Shown here in pieces: positions 9,033 to 16,591 of a stretch of 64,000 nucleotides of DNA. A program made the position numbers and the translations under genes. The notes under the pieces are model-generated. The model was not told the DNA's origin, ran no database searches, and worked only from the letters and a program-made list of their open reading frames with translations. The stretch comes from an uncultured bacterium (lineage in GTDB: Bacteria > Planctomycetota > GCA-002687715): NCBI GenBank assembly GCA_902826835.1, contig CADEGH010000012.1, positions 50,074 through 114,073 on the forward strand, given 5' to 3'. Position 1 is the stretch's first letter; each line of letters begins with the position of its first letter.

Positions 9033-10505
9033 ATGACCAAGCTCTGCTTGCGATCCGCGAGTCTCTGCGCGGTGTTCGCGCTGCTCTCCTCTGCCTCCGT
9101 GTTCGCGCAACTTCAATGCGGCATTTTCCCCGAAAAGGAACTGTTCATCACCGACGTGTCGGTGGTGGACGATCCGATCCGCACTGGCTGCGTGAATCCG
9201 CTGCCTGCGCATGGTGATCCTCAAGGCGCCTGGACCTTCGCGCGCCTGATGACCAACATGGCCGGCAATCACAACCCCTCCGACTTCGTCCTGCGCTGGC
9301 TCCTCACCTGGACCGTGCCGCAGAACGTCAACGGATTTGTCGTCTTCGACCCGATCAAGGCGGCCTCGATCCAAAACGACATCATCACCCCCTGGCTCAA
9401 CCTCTCGGGTGGCGGCCAACTCGACCTCTGCCTCGCTCCCTTCCGCCTGACGGCGATCGTGTACCGTCCTGACCTCGCGGTCATCACGCCCTCCGGCCCC
9501 GGTGGCTACATCAGCGGCGCGGTGACCGGCGGCGAAGGTCGCTTCGTCTTCACGCGCACCTTCTTCGATGGCAACGGTGGTGGCTACGGCGGCAGCGGCG
9601 GTGGAAGCACCGGCGGCGGCTCCGTCATCTCGGCGGCCCCGACTCCCATCATTGGCGGTCGCCCAGTTCCGGGCGGCGGCACCGGCGAAGGCGACGGCGG
9701 ATTCAACATCATTTTCGAGTACAACCTCCCCGCCAACACTTGCGAGGAACTCGTCGCGTGGGCGCATCGCTGGCACAACCTCGGCAGCATCCCATTCGGC
9801 GCTACCTTCAACGAGGAACTCCAAAAGATCACCGACGACTTCGTCGGCCCGAACGCCGAGCCCAAGAACCCGAACGGCAGCGCGCTGAATCAGCTCCGCT
9901 CGAACGAGATCTCGATGGGCGGACCTTGGGAACTGCGCGAGTGGAACATCGTGTTGACCGACCCGAGCGACAACATGTCGGGTCTGCTCACGAACGTCAC
10001 CACGAAGCAGAGCCCGGATGGCAGCTTCAACGGCAGCAACGTCCTCTTCCAATACCTCCAAGCCGATGCGGCCGCGATCCTCGCCGGCACTCACGTCGTT
10101 CCCGACACCTTCCTCGGCAACCCCTTCCTCGGTGGCCAAGCGGTGAACTTCCCGACGGTGTGGGATTCAACGCCCAGCGCGTTGACCCTGCCCTCCGGCG
10201 CGGACATTCGCTTCAACTTCGCGGTCAACACCTGCGAAGGTTGTCACTTCGTCGAGACGGCCACGCCCTTCGTGCACGTGAGCACTCGTAACATCGGGTT
10301 CCCGGCCAACATCTCCGGCTTCCTCACCGGGATCTTCGGCGTGCCGGATCCGGTTGCCGCCGGCGTCACCCACGACTTCTTCGACCTCGACAAGCGCGCC
10401 AAGGTCCTCTGTGACCTGCTCATCCTGGATTGCAGCCGCCAGATTGGCACCACGTCCAGTCTGAATGCGCTTCCGACCTCGCTCGCCCAAGCCAACGGTG
10501 GCTGA
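9033..10505 (+). CDS. Secreted protein with Gly-rich linker and one CxxCH motif
   Basis: A 490-residue protein. The ATG at 9033 has GGAG 9 bases upstream and gives a clean signal peptide ending SSASVFAQ; an in-frame ATG at 9012 is less likely. The N-terminal half is a mixed domain without known match, followed by a Gly/Ser linker (GGGYGGSGGGSTGGGS, about residues 187-203) and a second domain. Near the C-terminus is NTCEGCHFVE, a CxxCH motif of the kind that binds c-type haem, in a setting like cytochrome-domain proteins, followed by TPFVHVSTRN. Whether haem is bound is unproven: only one motif exists and no distal Met ligand is clear. Monocistronic, between a promoter-like element and a strong terminator. 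Function unknown. Confidence 0.7.
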   Translation: MTKLCLRSASLCAVFALLSSASVFAQLQCGIFPEKELFITDVSVVDDPIRTGCVNPLPAHGDPQGAWTFARLMTNMAGNHNPSDFVLRWLLTWTVPQNVNGFVVFDPIKAASIQNDIITPWLNLSGGGQLDLCLAPFRLTAIVYRPDLAVITPSGPGGYISGAVTGGEGRFVFTRTFFDGNGGGYGGSGGGSTGGGSVISAAPTPIIGGRPVPGGGTGEGDGGFNIIFEYNLPANTCEELVAWAHRWHNLGSIPFGATFNEELQKITDDFVGPNAEPKNPNGSALNQLRSNEISMGGPWELREWNIVLTDPSDNMSGLLTNVTTKQSPDGSFNGSNVLFQYLQADAAAILAGTHVVPDTFLGNPFLGGQAVNFPTVWDSTPSALTLPSGADIRFNFAVNTCEGCHFVETATPFVHVSTRNIGFPANISGFLTGIFGVPDPVAAGVTHDFFDLDKRAKVLCDLLILDCSRQIGTTSSLNALPTSLAQANGG

Positions 10506-10562
10506 TCCACAGGGGGCACTGAGCACTCGGTTCCGCACCTGAGCACGGACCCGAGGCCCCTC

Positions 10563-10601
10563 GCCGATCCCCGGAACCTCACTCCGGGGATCGGCTTTTT
10601 T
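10563..10601 (+). terminator. Intrinsic terminator
   Basis: A perfect 13-base-pair stem (GCCGATCCCCGGA pairing with TCCGGGGATCGGC), a 7-base loop and six T residues, 58 bases after the stop codon. It ends the transcript of the CxxCH protein gene and separates it from the convergent queF gene. Confidence 0.92.
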
Positions 10602-10659
10602 GTCGACTCTCCCCGCCGTCCGTCCGGGTTAACCCGGTCCAGGACGCTGCTCCCTAGTC

Positions 10660-10989
10660 TCAGCCGTGGCGCGCTTTGATGACCGAGCGGATGCCGCCGC
10701 GGCCGGTCCACTGGGTTTCGATTTCCATCCACCGCGGCTGACAGGCGGCTACGAGGTCATCGAGGATCTTGTTCGTGACCGCTTCGTAGAAGATGCCGCG
10801 GTTGCGATAGTCCTGATAGTAGAGCTTCAGGCTCTTGAGCTCGAGGCAGGCGCGATCGGCGACGTAGCGCACCACGATCGTCGCGAAGTCGGGGTGGCCC
10901 GTCTTCGGGCACACCGAAGTGAACTCGGACGCGATGTGCTCGATCACGTAGTCACGCGCCGGATTGGGGTTCGGGAAGGTCTCGATCAT
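10660..10989 (-). CDS. queF: NADPH-dependent 7-cyano-7-deazaguanine reductase, short type I
   Basis: A 109-residue protein. QueF reduces preQ0 to preQ1 in queuosine biosynthesis. The active-site segment [13 protein letters not shown] supplies the nucleophilic Cys27 and Asp34, and the substrate-binding LELKSLKLY stretch follows. It is shorter at both ends than the Bacillus enzyme (about 165 residues), as in other short unimodular forms. At the position of the Bacillus catalytic His (FHE) this protein reads FYE. It lies 30 bases after a secreted-protein gene; no other queuosine gene is visible in the window. Confidence 0.9.
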   Translation of the reverse strand: MIETFPNPNPARDYVIEHIASEFTSVCPKTGHPDFATIVVRYVADRACLELKSLKLYYQDYRNRGIFYEAVTNKILDDLVAACQPRWMEIETQWTGRGGIRSVIKARHG

Positions 10990-11019
10990 GGCGGAAGTTA
11001 TCAGCCCGAGAATAGAATC

Positions 11020-11937
11020 TCAGGGAAAACTCACGACGTTCGAAGGACCGTAGGGCAGTCCGGCGAGGAGAGCGACCGCCACCGCCTCGAAGGCGAGACT
11101 CGGGAGGAGGGTTCCCGGCGGATAGGCAAGGCGGATTTCGCCCACGCTGTCCAGGACCGAATGGAATGGGCTCGCCGAAAGAAGCGGCGCGAAGAGCTGG
11201 GGCAACGCATCGAGACCAATCCCCAAGAAGGGACCGCTGCCATCCGGAACATGGTCGATGGCGGAATAAAGCGTCCAGACCTCGACCCCGGGCAAGGCGG
11301 GGAACGACCGCAGCACGTAACTCGCATCGCCCAGGCCCAGCGTGCTGATTTCCAGCCGAAGGCCCGTCCACTGCCCAGAGTTCAGGGAGCAGGGCGAACC
11401 CGCATTCAGCACAATCCAGTCGGTCGCCGCGTGCGTGTCCTCATTGCGGTTGCGGGCGATCGTGTCCCCGACGATCGCGGCCAGAGTCCCCGACCAAGCG
11501 AGACCCACCGGCAGATGCGGCGCCGCACTGCCGCCGAAGGGATTGCGATAGACGTAGTCGCGTCCCTGCGCCGCCGAATCTCGCAGGACTACCTCGACCC
11601 CCGCCGAGGAGGACCAAGTCCAATTACTGCCCGTGAATGAGGAGCAAGGGCCGAGCGTCCCCGGAGATCCCGGAGTCCCCTGCTCCTGGAGAACCAGCAC
11701 TCCCCCACTCGCGAGAACGGTGCCCGCCGGAATCGTGACCTGAGTCTCGGGCACGAGGGGCGTCTGGACGGTGGCGCGGAAGTAGCTCGTGACGGTCCAG
11801 CCACTGAGATCGGCCGGGGCCGCCGAGAAGTTCACGAGCTCGACGAAGTCCTGGACCCCGGTGCCGAGCTCGTTGATGACCACCCCCTGAGCCCACAGGC
11901 TCGAGCTCAAGATGAGAGTGGTGAGGGCGCCGCGCAT
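11020..11937 (-). CDS. Secreted lamin-tail-domain protein
   Basis: A 305-residue protein with a short signal peptide (MRGALTTLILSSSLWAQG). Residues 18-120 read as a lamin-tail (LTD) beta-sandwich: VVINELGTGVQDFVELVNFS, then SGWTVTSYF and VVLRDSAAQGRDYVYRN. The C-terminal half is another beta-rich region of a type common in secreted planctomycete proteins. LTD domains occur in exported nucleases and surface proteins, but no catalytic domain is present here. Probably co-transcribed with queF without functional linkage. Confidence 0.75.
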   Translation of the reverse strand: MRGALTTLILSSSLWAQGVVINELGTGVQDFVELVNFSAAPADLSGWTVTSYFRATVQTPLVPETQVTIPAGTVLASGGVLVLQEQGTPGSPGTLGPCSSFTGSNWTWSSSAGVEVVLRDSAAQGRDYVYRNPFGGSAAPHLPVGLAWSGTLAAIVGDTIARNRNEDTHAATDWIVLNAGSPCSLNSGQWTGLRLEISTLGLGDASYVLRSFPALPGVEVWTLYSAIDHVPDGSGPFLGIGLDALPQLFAPLLSASPFHSVLDSVGEIRLAYPPGTLLPSLAFEAVAVALLAGLPYGPSNVVSFP

Positions 11938-11990
11938 ATGAAGAGCCTACTCCGCCCCCCGGGGAGCGGAGCAAGCCGAACTGGCCAGGA

Positions 11991-14186
11991 TCAATGCAAG
12001 AACAGCATTTCCCGATACTTCGGGAGCGGCCACAGCGCGTCGTCGACCTGGAGTTCGAGCTGATCCGCCACACCGCGCACCTTTTCCATGGCCGGCCGGA
12101 TCTCGTCCCGGAAGAACCGCGCCTTTTGATGCTGCGGCCCGTCGTGGATGGTCTCCCCCTTCGCGATCAGGCTTCGCAGGCGATCGAGCGACTTGATTAG
12201 CTCGTTGGCCAATTCGAAGTACTCCTTGAGAAGGTTCTCCTGGACGTAGAGATCGACCCCCGCGTTGGCGCTTCTCGCTGCCCCCACCGCCGCCGCCAGG
12301 CGCTCTTGGTGCTTGAGCACCGCCGGGAGAATCATCGTCTGCGCGGTTTCCAGGAGCGACAGCGCTTCGATGTGGATCGCCTTTTCGTAGCTCTCGAACG
12401 CGATGTTGCCGCGGGAGTCCCACTCCGTGCGCGAGAACACTCCGTAGGTCTCGAAGAGGGCGAAGTTCTTCTCGGAGTCGTGGGTCGAAAGGGCGTCGAC
12501 GGTGTTGCGGAGATTCGGGAGGCCGCGGCGCTCCGCTTCGACTTCCCACTCCTTCGAATAGCCGTTGCCGTTGAAGACCACGGTCATGTGGTCCTTGAGC
12601 ACTTGCTGGGTGACTTGCTGGATCGCCGCCTCGAGTCCGAACTTGCGTTCCGCCTCCGCGATCTTGCCCGCCATCCAGGTCATGGACTCGGCCACGATCG
12701 TGTTGAGGACGATATTCGGACCGGCCGGCGACTGGCTGGAGCCGACCGCGCGGAACTCAAACTTGTTGCCGGTGAAGGCGAAGGGCGAGGTTCGATTGCG
12801 GTCCGTGGCGTCCTTCGGAAGGGGCGGGAGCGAACTCACGCCCAGACGCATCGCCGCCTCTCCCTTGCGCTCTCCCCCGTTGGTGCCCTTGACGAGGGCA
12901 TTGACCACTTCGGTCAATTCCGAGCCGAGGAAGACCGAGATGATGGCGGGAGGAGCTTCGTTCGCCCCGAGGCGGTGATCGTTCCCCGCGTGAGCGACGG
13001 TGATCCGCAGCAGATCGCTGTGGACGTGGACCGCCCGCAGAACCGCCGCCAGGAATACCACGAAGCGCATGTTCTCCGCCGGAGTGGTGCCGGGGTCGAG
13101 CAGGTTTTCGCCCTGATCGGTGGCCATCGAGAAGTTGTTGTGCTTGCCGGATCCGTTGATGCCCGCAAACGGCTTTTCGTGCAAGAGACAGACGAAGCCG
13201 TGGCGCAGCGCCACCTTCTTCATGATGTCCATCGTCAGCATGTTGTGATCGATGGCGAGCGAGCTGCGCTCGAAGATCGGCGCGACCTCGTATTGGGACG
13301 GCGCCACTTCGTTGTGGCGGGTTTTGACCGGGACGCCGAGCTTCCAAAGCTCGTGCTCGGACTCCTCCATGAAGGCGAGGACGCGCGGACTGATCGTGCC
13401 GAAGTAGTGGTCTTCGAGCTCTTGACCTTTGGGCGGGCGGGCTCCGAGCAGCGAGCGTCCACTCGCGACCAAATCGGGCCGCGCGAGGAAGTAGTTCCGA
13501 TCGATCAGGAAGTACTCCTGCTCACACCCGAGAGTCGGGTAGACCACGCGGGTGTCCCTGCGGCCGATCGCCTGCAGGAGCTTGAGCGCCGCCAGGTTGA
13601 TCGCCTCCATGCTGCGGAGGAGCGGCGTCTTCGTGTCCAGCGCTTCGCCAGTCCAGGAACAAAAGGCGGTCGGGATGCAGAGCGTGCTCCCGTTCGTGCC
13701 CTCGCGGATGAACGCGGGCGAAGTCGGATCCCACGCCGTGTAGCCGCGAGCTTCGAAGGTGGAACGAATCCCGCCACTCGGAAACGAGGAGGCATCCGGC
13801 TCGCCCTTCACGAGCTCTTTGCCCGAAAACTCGAGCAGGAGCCGCTCCCCCGAGATCTTCAGGAAGGCGTCGTGTTTCTCGGCGGTCGAGCCGGTCATCG
13901 GCTGGAACCAGTGGGTGAAGTGGGTGGCGCCGCGTTCGACTGCCCACTCCTTCATCGCGTTGGCTACGAGGTCGGCCAGATGGGGGTCGAGTTCCTTCCC
14001 GAAGCGGATGGTGGCCTGCAGAGACTTGAACGCGGCTTCCGGCAGATGCTCCCGCATCGCCTGCTCGCCGAACACGTTCATTCCGTAGAGCTCGGCGAGG
14101 CGCCGTACCTTTTGATCCTGGCGCGCGAGCGCCGGTTGGGTCGCCAAGATTGCCGCAAGCGCTTGACGACGGAGGCCGCTGGACAT
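11991..14186 (-). CDS. glnN: Glutamine synthetase type III
   Basis: A 731-residue protein of the length expected for GSIII, the large bacterial glutamine synthetase that makes glutamine from glutamate, ammonia and ATP. Characteristic stretches include [19 protein letters not shown], the [11 protein letters not shown] segment, the [12 protein letters not shown] segment and [17 protein letters not shown] near the active site. The ATG is preceded by a purine-rich AAGGGGAGAAGGG ribosome site. It stands alone, with no PII or ammonium transporter gene beside it. It lies just outside the repeat-bounded island. Confidence 0.95.
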   Translation of the reverse strand: MSSGLRRQALAAILATQPALARQDQKVRRLAELYGMNVFGEQAMREHLPEAAFKSLQATIRFGKELDPHLADLVANAMKEWAVERGATHFTHWFQPMTGSTAEKHDAFLKISGERLLLEFSGKELVKGEPDASSFPSGGIRSTFEARGYTAWDPTSPAFIREGTNGSTLCIPTAFCSWTGEALDTKTPLLRSMEAINLAALKLLQAIGRRDTRVVYPTLGCEQEYFLIDRNYFLARPDLVASGRSLLGARPPKGQELEDHYFGTISPRVLAFMEESEHELWKLGVPVKTRHNEVAPSQYEVAPIFERSSLAIDHNMLTMDIMKKVALRHGFVCLLHEKPFAGINGSGKHNNFSMATDQGENLLDPGTTPAENMRFVVFLAAVLRAVHVHSDLLRITVAHAGNDHRLGANEAPPAIISVFLGSELTEVVNALVKGTNGGERKGEAAMRLGVSSLPPLPKDATDRNRTSPFAFTGNKFEFRAVGSSQSPAGPNIVLNTIVAESMTWMAGKIAEAERKFGLEAAIQQVTQQVLKDHMTVVFNGNGYSKEWEVEAERRGLPNLRNTVDALSTHDSEKNFALFETYGVFSRTEWDSRGNIAFESYEKAIHIEALSLLETAQTMILPAVLKHQERLAAAVGAARSANAGVDLYVQENLLKEYFELANELIKSLDRLRSLIAKGETIHDGPQHQKARFFRDEIRPAMEKVRGVADQLELQVDDALWPLPKYREMLFLH

Positions 14187-14339
14187 GCCCTTCTCCCCTT
14201 CTCACTCACACAGGTGACCTGCCAAGGTTCCGGCGTGCGCGGCGCGCACGTCCCGCGCGCGACCACCGGGGCCCTTAGGCGGCGCAATGTAGCAGCCCCC
14301 CTCCTGACCTCCCCTTTCGCCCTGTGGCGAGGAAGGCGG

Positions 14340-15275
14340 GACCGCCGTAGCTTGTTGCTGGCTCGAAACTTCCGATGAATCCCTCTTCAATTGGTCCCCT
14401 CGTCGCGGTCACCGGTGCCGGCGGCTTCCTGGGTGCCCACGCCGTTCGTGGCGCCCTGGCCCAGGGCTTCGCGGTGCATGCTCTCGTGCGCCCGGGCCGC
14501 GCGGCTCCTCATCTCGAGGGCCTGCCGATCCGTCGATTCGAAGGGGACCTACTCGCACCCGACCCCCCCTCCGACTTTGCCGCCGGCGCGACCTTCCTCT
14601 TTCACCTTGCCGCTCTCTACGCCGAAGGTGAAGCCCACACCGACGCGCTCCTGCGAACCAACGTCGAAGGGACGCGCCGCGCCCTCGACCTGGCTCGGGC
14701 CGGTGGAGTCCAACGCTTCATCCACGTCAGCACGATGGGAACTTGCCTGCGCCGCGGATTGGATCGACCGGCCACGGAAAGCGACTTTGCGGACGACGGA
14801 GCGTCGGCCTACGTGCGCTCCAAGCTGGCCGGGGAGCGCCTCGCCCTCGCAGCCACCGATCTCGAGGTCGTCGTGATCAATCCCGCCGCCCCGGTGGGCG
14901 CGTTTGATGGCGGTCGCACTCCCACCGGGCGTCGTCTCGAAGACATCCGGGCGGGTCGATTCCCTAGGCTCTTTGCCGGCCCCATGAATTACGTTCCCGC
15001 CACCGCGGTCGCCACCGCGTTGATCCTCGCCGCCAAACGCGGCCGCTCCGGTCAGCGCTACTTGATCGGGGGCGAAAACCTCCCCCCCGCCGAGTTCCTA
15101 CTCCGCGCCGCCACCGCCTTGGGCGTCTCAGTCCCCCGCCGCACTCTCATGGATCGACTGCTCGGCCGCCGGCAACTCACTCCCGGCCACCATGCCATCG
15201 ACGATTCCCGCGCCCGCCACGAACTCGGCCACCTCCCCGGCGACCTCGACGCCGCGCTCTTCTCCGCACGCTGAA
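14340..15275 (+). repeat. 936-bp direct repeat, left copy
   Basis: Starts at GACCGCCGTAGC, 35 bases before the epimerase ATG, and runs just past its stop. It matches 19899-20834 with a constant offset of 5559. Bases 14340-14706 are identical to the other copy; by my count about 34 substitutions and no indels fall in the remaining 569 bases. Flanking sequences on both outer sides differ. Confidence 0.95.
14375..15274 (+). CDS. NAD-dependent epimerase/dehydratase (HpnA-like), copy 1
   Basis: A 299-residue extended SDR. The Rossmann motif GAGGFLG is at residues 14-20, the catalytic set includes Ser119 (VSTMG) and Y146-V-R-S-K150, and the later segment PVGAFDGGRTPTGRRLEDIRAG then RYLIGGENL resembles hopanoid-associated sugar epimerases and dihydroflavonol reductase-like enzymes. 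The exact substrate is unknown. A second complete copy lies 5.6 kb downstream in the same orientation, differing at eight residues by my comparison, all in the second half. Both open frames are intact. Confidence 0.85.
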   Translation: MNPSSIGPLVAVTGAGGFLGAHAVRGALAQGFAVHALVRPGRAAPHLEGLPIRRFEGDLLAPDPPSDFAAGATFLFHLAALYAEGEAHTDALLRTNVEGTRRALDLARAGGVQRFIHVSTMGTCLRRGLDRPATESDFADDGASAYVRSKLAGERLALAATDLEVVVINPAAPVGAFDGGRTPTGRRLEDIRAGRFPRLFAGPMNYVPATAVATALILAAKRGRSGQRYLIGGENLPPAEFLLRAATALGVSVPRRTLMDRLLGRRQLTPGHHAIDDSRARHELGHLPGDLDAALFSAR

Positions 15276-15343
15276 ACGAGCCTTCCGGATACGGCCCTGA
15301 CTCTTGATGGCGCCAGCAGATCAGTGGGAGACTCGGTTTTGCA

Positions 15344-16591
15344 CTATCGATTGGACTCGGGCGCGGACGCCGCCCAGATAAGTAGGCGTAATTCGCTCTC
15401 ATCAATCAGGCTGTACTCGGGAGCACGGCCCGAGAGCCTCCGGCACTCCTCGATAATAATGGGAACGCCGTCACCCCTCCTGTCCATGAGGTACGACCGT
15501 CCGAGATCCCTGTCCGACTCGACTGGACAGCGTGCGAGCAGAGAGACTATGAGTTCGTTGCGATTGTACTGCCTCAGATGCATGCTGTCCGGAGTCAGGG
15601 TATTGGCAAGTCCGCCCGGCACATACAACTCGATCCGATTCCCGAACATGTGCAGGCGAATCCTCGCGCCTGCCATTGAATAGTCGCGATGAGCGACGGC
15701 ATTCACGAGCGATTCGAGGAGCGCGCGCTCACTGTACTGAGTCAATTCCGTGCGCACGCTCGTCTTGGTCGCGAATGTCCGCATGTTGCGACGCACGAAA
15801 TGAAGCGCCTCACGGACCTGGGTGTCCAGTGGTCCACCGACATCGCGCGCGTCGCTTTGGTAGTTCACGTCTTCCCGCTCACCCGCGTAGCAGACTGCCT
15901 GGATCAGCGCGTGCGGCATCCATGCTTGGGGGTCCGGCGTAGCGAGCAGAACACCGGCCACGGTCAGTCGAGGCTCTCCGTCGACGTCTTTCGCGACGAT
16001 ACGGAGTTTGTGTAGCGTTGCATCGTTCGGCGGCCCTCCCTCACGCAGGAAGCGGCTCACCAGGCGATGGTCGATATCTTCGGGAGACGTTTCGGGAACC
16101 GGGGATTCGTCGAAGCGAATCACGCGAATCTGAGTGCGTTCCTGGAAAATTCTCGCGAGAATTTCAGGAGGCATTTCGCGCTTGGAGCTGCCCACTCGAC
16201 GAAAATAGCCACCCGGGCTCTTGTGAACGAACAAGCTCCGGCCTACATCGACCCGGATCAACGGGACGAGCATGCCGGTCGAGTCCGGGAGCTCCAACTT
16301 TCGAATCACCGCATCTATCGCCGGCTTGACGGAGTCGTTGCAGATTTCGCGGACCCAAGTCTCAACGACATCCAAACGGTCCAGCGGGAGTCCGAGGATT
16401 TCGCGAGTCTTGTCATCGACACCCAGCACGATGGTGCCACCGCGTCCGTTTGCGAAAGACGCCAATTCGTCGGCAAAATCGTTCCGCGCCGGATCCGTGA
16501 CTCTCGCTCCGGCGAGCAACAACCGCTTGAGTTCCAGATCGGAGTCCTCCCCTAGTCGAATGCGTCGTCCCAATTCCACGGGATTATCCAT
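15344..16591 (-). CDS. AlbA_2/Schlafen-type ATP-binding protein with GHKL-like C-terminus
   Basis: A 415-residue protein. Residues about 14-150 form an AlbA_2 (Schlafen-like, formerly AAA_4) domain with ESDLELKR and FANGRGGTIVLGVDD. The C-terminal part carries a GHKL/HATPase-like motif (ALLESLVNAVAHRDYS, Asn297 and His301, then YVPGG at 323-327). Proteins of this type act as putative regulators and recur in defence islands. The ATG at 16591 overlaps the TAA of the upstream TrlF-type gene by 8 bases, indicating strong translational coupling and a joint function. An in-frame start 51 bases upstream would lie inside that gene. Confidence 0.8.
   Translation of the reverse strand: MDNPVELGRRIRLGEDSDLELKRLLLAGARVTDPARNDFADELASFANGRGGTIVLGVDDKTREILGLPLDRLDVVETWVREICNDSVKPAIDAVIRKLELPDSTGMLVPLIRVDVGRSLFVHKSPGGYFRRVGSSKREMPPEILARIFQERTQIRVIRFDESPVPETSPEDIDHRLVSRFLREGGPPNDATLHKLRIVAKDVDGEPRLTVAGVLLATPDPQAWMPHALIQAVCYAGEREDVNYQSDARDVGGPLDTQVREALHFVRRNMRTFATKTSVRTELTQYSERALLESLVNAVAHRDYSMAGARIRLHMFGNRIELYVPGGLANTLTPDSMHLRQYNRNELIVSLLARCPVESDRDLGRSYLMDRRGDGVPIIIEECRRLSGRAPEYSLIDESELRLLIWAASAPESNR

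Noticed and set aside
10660..10989. Inactive QueF because of Tyr in place of the Bacillus catalytic His
   Set aside because: Other short type I QueF proteins may carry the same GIFYE sequence as I recall it, and the Cys and Asp are intact, so loss of activity is not supported.
12306..14378. 690-codon open frame antisense to glutamine synthetase
   Set aside because: It mirrors the conserved glnN sequence and shows no domain or start signal of its own.
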